A stretch of 8,936 nucleotides of DNA, taken from assembly GCA_004375675.1 (NCBI GenBank), contig SOKR01000047.1, forward strand, positions 1 to 8,936. Reading direction: 5' to 3'. The notes beneath the pieces were generated by a model. It was given only the letters and a program-made list of their open reading frames with translations. It was not told where the DNA came from and searched no databases. Shown here in pieces: positions 6,667 through 8,936 of this stretch (position 1 is the stretch's first letter; each line of letters starts with the position of its first letter). The stretch is from Dehalococcoidia bacterium (GTDB lineage: Bacteria > Chloroflexota > Dehalococcoidia > Dehalococcoidales > BS750m-G39). The translations under genes and the position numbers were made by a program.

Positions 6667-7293
6667 TTAGCCCCCCTGACTTGCGAGCAGCCGGCTCACC
6701 CTCTGCCAGATAATCTCGGCTATTTTAGCCTTGGACTGGCTGGCGTCTACCACCAGCCATCGCTGAGGCTCTTCTGAAGCCAATTTGAGATAGCCCTCCC
6801 TTACCTTATTATGAAAGGCTACGGCTTCCTGCTCGAAGCGGTCTCGCTTCTCCGTTCCCTTGCGGGCAAAACACACCTCTACCGGTGCGTCCAGGAGCAC
6901 GGTCAGGTCGGGCGTCAGCCCCTGAGTGGCCGCCTTATTTACCGCCTTGACCATGGCCAGGTCCAGCCCCCGCCCGTAGCCCTGGTAGACGGTGGTGGAA
7001 TCGGCGTAACGGTCGCTGATAACCACCCTCCCGCTTTTCAGGGCAGGTTTTATGACCTCAGCTACTAATTGAGCGCGGGAGGCATTGAACAGCATCAGCT
7101 CGGTCAGCGGTGATATATCGGTATCCTGCGCCCACTTCAACCAACGCCCTATTCTCCGTCCGAAAGGAGTGCCGCCGGGCTCATGCGTCAGCAGCACAGG
7201 AACGTCCATCTTGGATAGCTTCCGATACAGCGCCTTAGCCTGGACGCTCTTGCCGCCCCCTTCCCCTCCCTCAAAGGTGATAAATAGGGACAT
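6667..7293 (-). CDS. tmk: Thymidylate kinase
   Basis: This cytoplasmic enzyme phosphorylates dTMP to dTDP for DNA synthesis. The 208-residue protein has normal length. Seen are the P-loop GGEGGGKS (9-16), EPGG (38-41), DRYADST (94-100) with the base-binding Asp-Arg-Tyr, TPDLTVLLD (127-135), and the arginine-rich lid near RKGTEKRDRFE (144-154). The residue after GKS is Val17, where most members have Thr, a small departure next to the phosphate-binding loop. The ATG at 7293 is preceded by AGGA five bases upstream. It follows the TPR gene after 22 bases and precedes mnmA after 3 bases, so co-transcription is very likely. Confidence 0.96.
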   Translation of the reverse strand: MSLFITFEGGEGGGKSVQAKALYRKLSKMDVPVLLTHEPGGTPFGRRIGRWLKWAQDTDISPLTELMLFNASRAQLVAEVIKPALKSGRVVISDRYADSTTVYQGYGRGLDLAMVKAVNKAATQGLTPDLTVLLDAPVEVCFARKGTEKRDRFEQEAVAFHNKVREGYLKLASEEPQRWLVVDASQSKAKIAEIIWQRVSRLLASQGG

Positions 7294-7315
7294 CTAGTTC
7301 CTCGCCTCCAAGCTT

Positions 7316-7978
7316 CTATTTCTGCAGTTCGCCATACTGCGGGTCTAGTTTAACGGCCTGGGCATAAGCTTCTTTAGCCTCGTCAGGCTGGCCGAGCTGT
7401 TCCAGAACGACCCCCTTGTTGTACCAGGCATCGGCATCTATCGGGTTCAGCTTTATGGCCTTATTAAAGGCATCCAGCGCCTCTTCATACCTCTTCAGCA
7501 CAGCCAGGGCGCTCCCCCGGTTAAAACTAGCCGCCGCATCCTGAGGTTTTATCTCAACGGCTTTATCAAAGGCGTCCAGCGCCTCCTCGTACCTTTCCAG
7601 CTCTTTAAGCACCGTCCCCTTGTTATACCAGGCGGCGAAATGGTGCGGGCTTACGGTAATAGCGGTATCATAGATATCCAGCGCCTCCTCGTACTTGCCC
7701 AGTTGCTTGAGCACATCCCCTTTACTACACCAGGCGCTGGCGTCCTGCGGGTTTATCCCCGTGGCTCTAATAAAGGCATCCAGCGCCTCTTCATATTTGC
7801 CCAGCCTGCTGAGAGCAACCCCTTTGTTATACCAGGCTCCGTCGAATTGCGGGTCTGCCTCGATAGCCTTATCATAGGCGTCCAGCGCTTTTTCGTATTT
7901 GCCCTGCCTGGTCAGCTCGATGCCCCTCATATTCCATTCCTCCGCCGTTCTGCCGTCTACCATCGAGTCAGTTTTCAA
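7316..7978 (-). CDS. Tetratricopeptide repeat protein with six tandem TPRs
   Basis: The 220-residue protein is almost entirely TPR: six uninterrupted 34-residue repeats at 12-45, 46-79, 80-113, 114-147, 148-181 and 182-215, most with the core pattern AWYNKG...LGKYEEALDAF..A....P. TPR superhelices hold protein partners, but nothing here names one. No signal peptide or membrane segment is seen, so it is probably cytoplasmic. The start is uncertain: the TTG at 7978 overlaps the preceding stop in a TTGA arrangement with GAGGA about ten bases upstream, while an ATG at 7963 lacks a close ribosome binding site. A further in-frame ATG at residue 17 has GGAGG upstream but would cut into repeat 1. A scaffold or adaptor role is only an inference. 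Confidence 0.88.
   Translation of the reverse strand: MKTDSMVDGRTAEEWNMRGIELTRQGKYEKALDAYDKAIEADPQFDGAWYNKGVALSRLGKYEEALDAFIRATGINPQDASAWCSKGDVLKQLGKYEEALDIYDTAITVSPHHFAAWYNKGTVLKELERYEEALDAFDKAVEIKPQDAAASFNRGSALAVLKRYEEALDAFNKAIKLNPIDADAWYNKGVVLEQLGQPDEAKEAYAQAVKLDPQYGELQK
7334..7945 (-). repeat. Six tandem 102-base coding repeats (TPR array)
   Basis: The six TPR units repeat every 102 bases without a gap. On the plus strand a block resembling TCCAGCGCCTCCTCGTA recurs at the 102-base step near 7470, 7572, 7674, 7776 and 7878, so similarity shows at the DNA level as well as in the protein. This is a coding repeat, not a separate element. Confidence 0.8.
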
Positions 7979-8936
7979 CCCTTAAAAATCCTCACTCTTC
8001 GGTTAGGGTCCTTGCCCGTGCTCTGTGAAGCCAGGTCACTGCGCTGGGCGAGCAGGTGTTGCAGTCTCCGTATATAGGCGCTCTGCGGGCTGAGCTCCAC
8101 CGCCCCCTCCCCCTCCCTCACTTTGCCGACAGCTTCCTCAGCCTCACTGAGAGCGATTTTAAGCCTGTTTTGCTTCTCAGTCCCCCTGGGATAGACGGTA
8201 TCCAATAACTGCCTGATTTGAGCCGGTGTGTTGCTCCTGAGGACGTATACCGGCAGCTTCAAGGCTTCGGCATCGCTGACCTTCTGCGGTTTGCGCCGGT
8301 AGTAGGCTTTAGAGATGACAAAAAGGTCGGCTTCCTTTAAGTTCCCCACGACCTCGGGGCTTAAACGCATATCTTTAGCCACCTGCTCAATACGCCCCCG
8401 GTTCACCCCGAAGAGGTAGAGCTTGGGCATAGCTTTGCTGGCGACCTGCGGCCTGATGAGAATAGCGCCCTTGATAGTTGTCGGCGCCTCTTTTCGGCTC
8501 TTTATTTCCCCCGATTCGTCGAGCCAGCGCACCTCGGTAGCTATAGGCTTACCCCGCAGCAGGGCGTCAACCGCCTCACCGACGTCGGGGTGAATAGCCA
8601 CCTCGTCCCAGCTCTGAATCTCGACCACGATATCGAAGGTCGGCGGCGACATCCGTTCCAGTATTGACTTCTGGGTGCCTCTTCTCTTGGCTTCTTCGTC
8701 GCCCAGCGTTACCGTCTGAATACCGCCGATGAGGTCGGCTAAGGTGGGGTTCATCATCAGGTTTTCCAGCGTATTGCCGTGAGCGGTGCCCACCAGTTGC
8801 ACTCCACGCTCGGCGATAGTCCTTGCCGCCTGGGCCTCGAGCTCGGTGCCGATTTCATCGATGACGATTACCTCGGGCATATGGTTCTCCACAGCTTCAA
8901 TCATCACCGCGTGCTGCATGGTAGGCGTGGTTACCT
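7975..8936 (-). CDS. R3H-domain AAA ATPase, SpoIIIAA-like (5' end outside window)
   Basis: The frame stays open to the right edge; five more codons precede the Met at 8919, so the start and the Walker A motif lie outside. Numbering from that Met, the visible ATPase part has the Walker B strand VIVIDEIGTE (17-26) and a sensor-like GTAHGNT (44-50), followed by a GGIQTVTLGDEEAKRR stretch (65-80) typical of the SpoIIIAA-like (COG3854) family. A middle region (about 160-240) precedes a C-terminal R3H-like domain (about 252-312) with RRLQH supplying the Arg-x3-His pair and a basic end, RRVRIFKG. R3H domains bind single-stranded nucleic acid. Family members occur in cyanobacteria, plastids and other bacteria, including ones that do not sporulate, so a sporulation role should not be assumed. 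Its stop overlaps a possible TTG start of the TPR gene. Confidence 0.92.
   Translation of the reverse strand, partial: VTTPTMQHAVMIEAVENHMPEVIVIDEIGTELEAQAARTIAERGVQLVGTAHGNTLENLMMNPTLADLIGGIQTVTLGDEEAKRRGTQKSILERMSPPTFDIVVEIQSWDEVAIHPDVGEAVDALLRGKPIATEVRWLDESGEIKSRKEAPTTIKGAILIRPQVASKAMPKLYLFGVNRGRIEQVAKDMRLSPEVVGNLKEADLFVISKAYYRRKPQKVSDAEALKLPVYVLRSNTPAQIRQLLDTVYPRGTEKQNRLKIALSEAEEAVGKVREGEGAVELSPQSAYIRRLQHLLAQRSDLASQSTGKDPNRRVRIFKG

Noticed and set aside
7334..7945. Regularly spaced repeats resembling a CRISPR or satellite array
   Set aside because: The period is exactly 102 bases and in frame, and the units translate to 34-residue TPR motifs.
7975..8936. Reading the ATPase as a complete gene starting at the Met at 8919
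   Set aside because: The frame continues open to the edge, and a start there would remove the Walker A region that the family needs.

Overview
The window carries ten protein genes, all on the minus strand, so they read from the right end of the window to the left. No RNA gene, insertion sequence, CRISPR array or convincing plus-strand gene was found. The gene set is that of a GC-rich, non-model anaerobe-like bacterium. A ThiD2-ThiE fusion, a bacterial translin-family protein, a SpoIIIAA-like R3H ATPase and an HdrA/GltD-type flavoprotein together fit best with the Chloroflexota (Dehalococcoidia and relatives). This placement is inferred from gene content recalled from memory, not from a phylogeny.

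The right and central part (8936 to 2448) looks like one long operon of nine genes. In order of transcription these are: an R3H-domain AAA ATPase (5' end outside the window), a six-repeat TPR protein, thymidylate kinase (tmk), tRNA 2-thiouridylase (mnmA), ribonuclease HII (rnhB), a small FMN-binding split-barrel protein, a YraN/UPF0102 nuclease-fold protein, a ThiD2-ThiE thiamine enzyme and a translin-family protein. Gaps run from short overlaps (TTGA, ATGA, 17 bases) to 50 bases. The largest gap, before thiE, holds a possible extended -10 promoter. The themes are nucleotide supply, RNA and DNA maintenance, and cofactor synthesis.

A 148-base gap (2300-2447) separates this operon from the left-hand gene. 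It holds a good sigma70-type promoter, a tandem GCACTAG repeat just downstream of the predicted transcription start, and a strong ribosome binding site.

The left-hand gene (2299 to beyond position 1) is the most interesting item. It encodes an HdrA-type iron-sulfur flavoprotein in which a whole GltD/NfnB-like FAD-NAD(P) module follows the first ferredoxin motif, at the point where ordinary HdrA continues with its second ferredoxin motif. This single chain would combine an HdrA flavin with a pyridine-nucleotide oxidoreductase, suggesting a soluble electron-transfer or electron-bifurcating enzyme linked to NAD(P)H.
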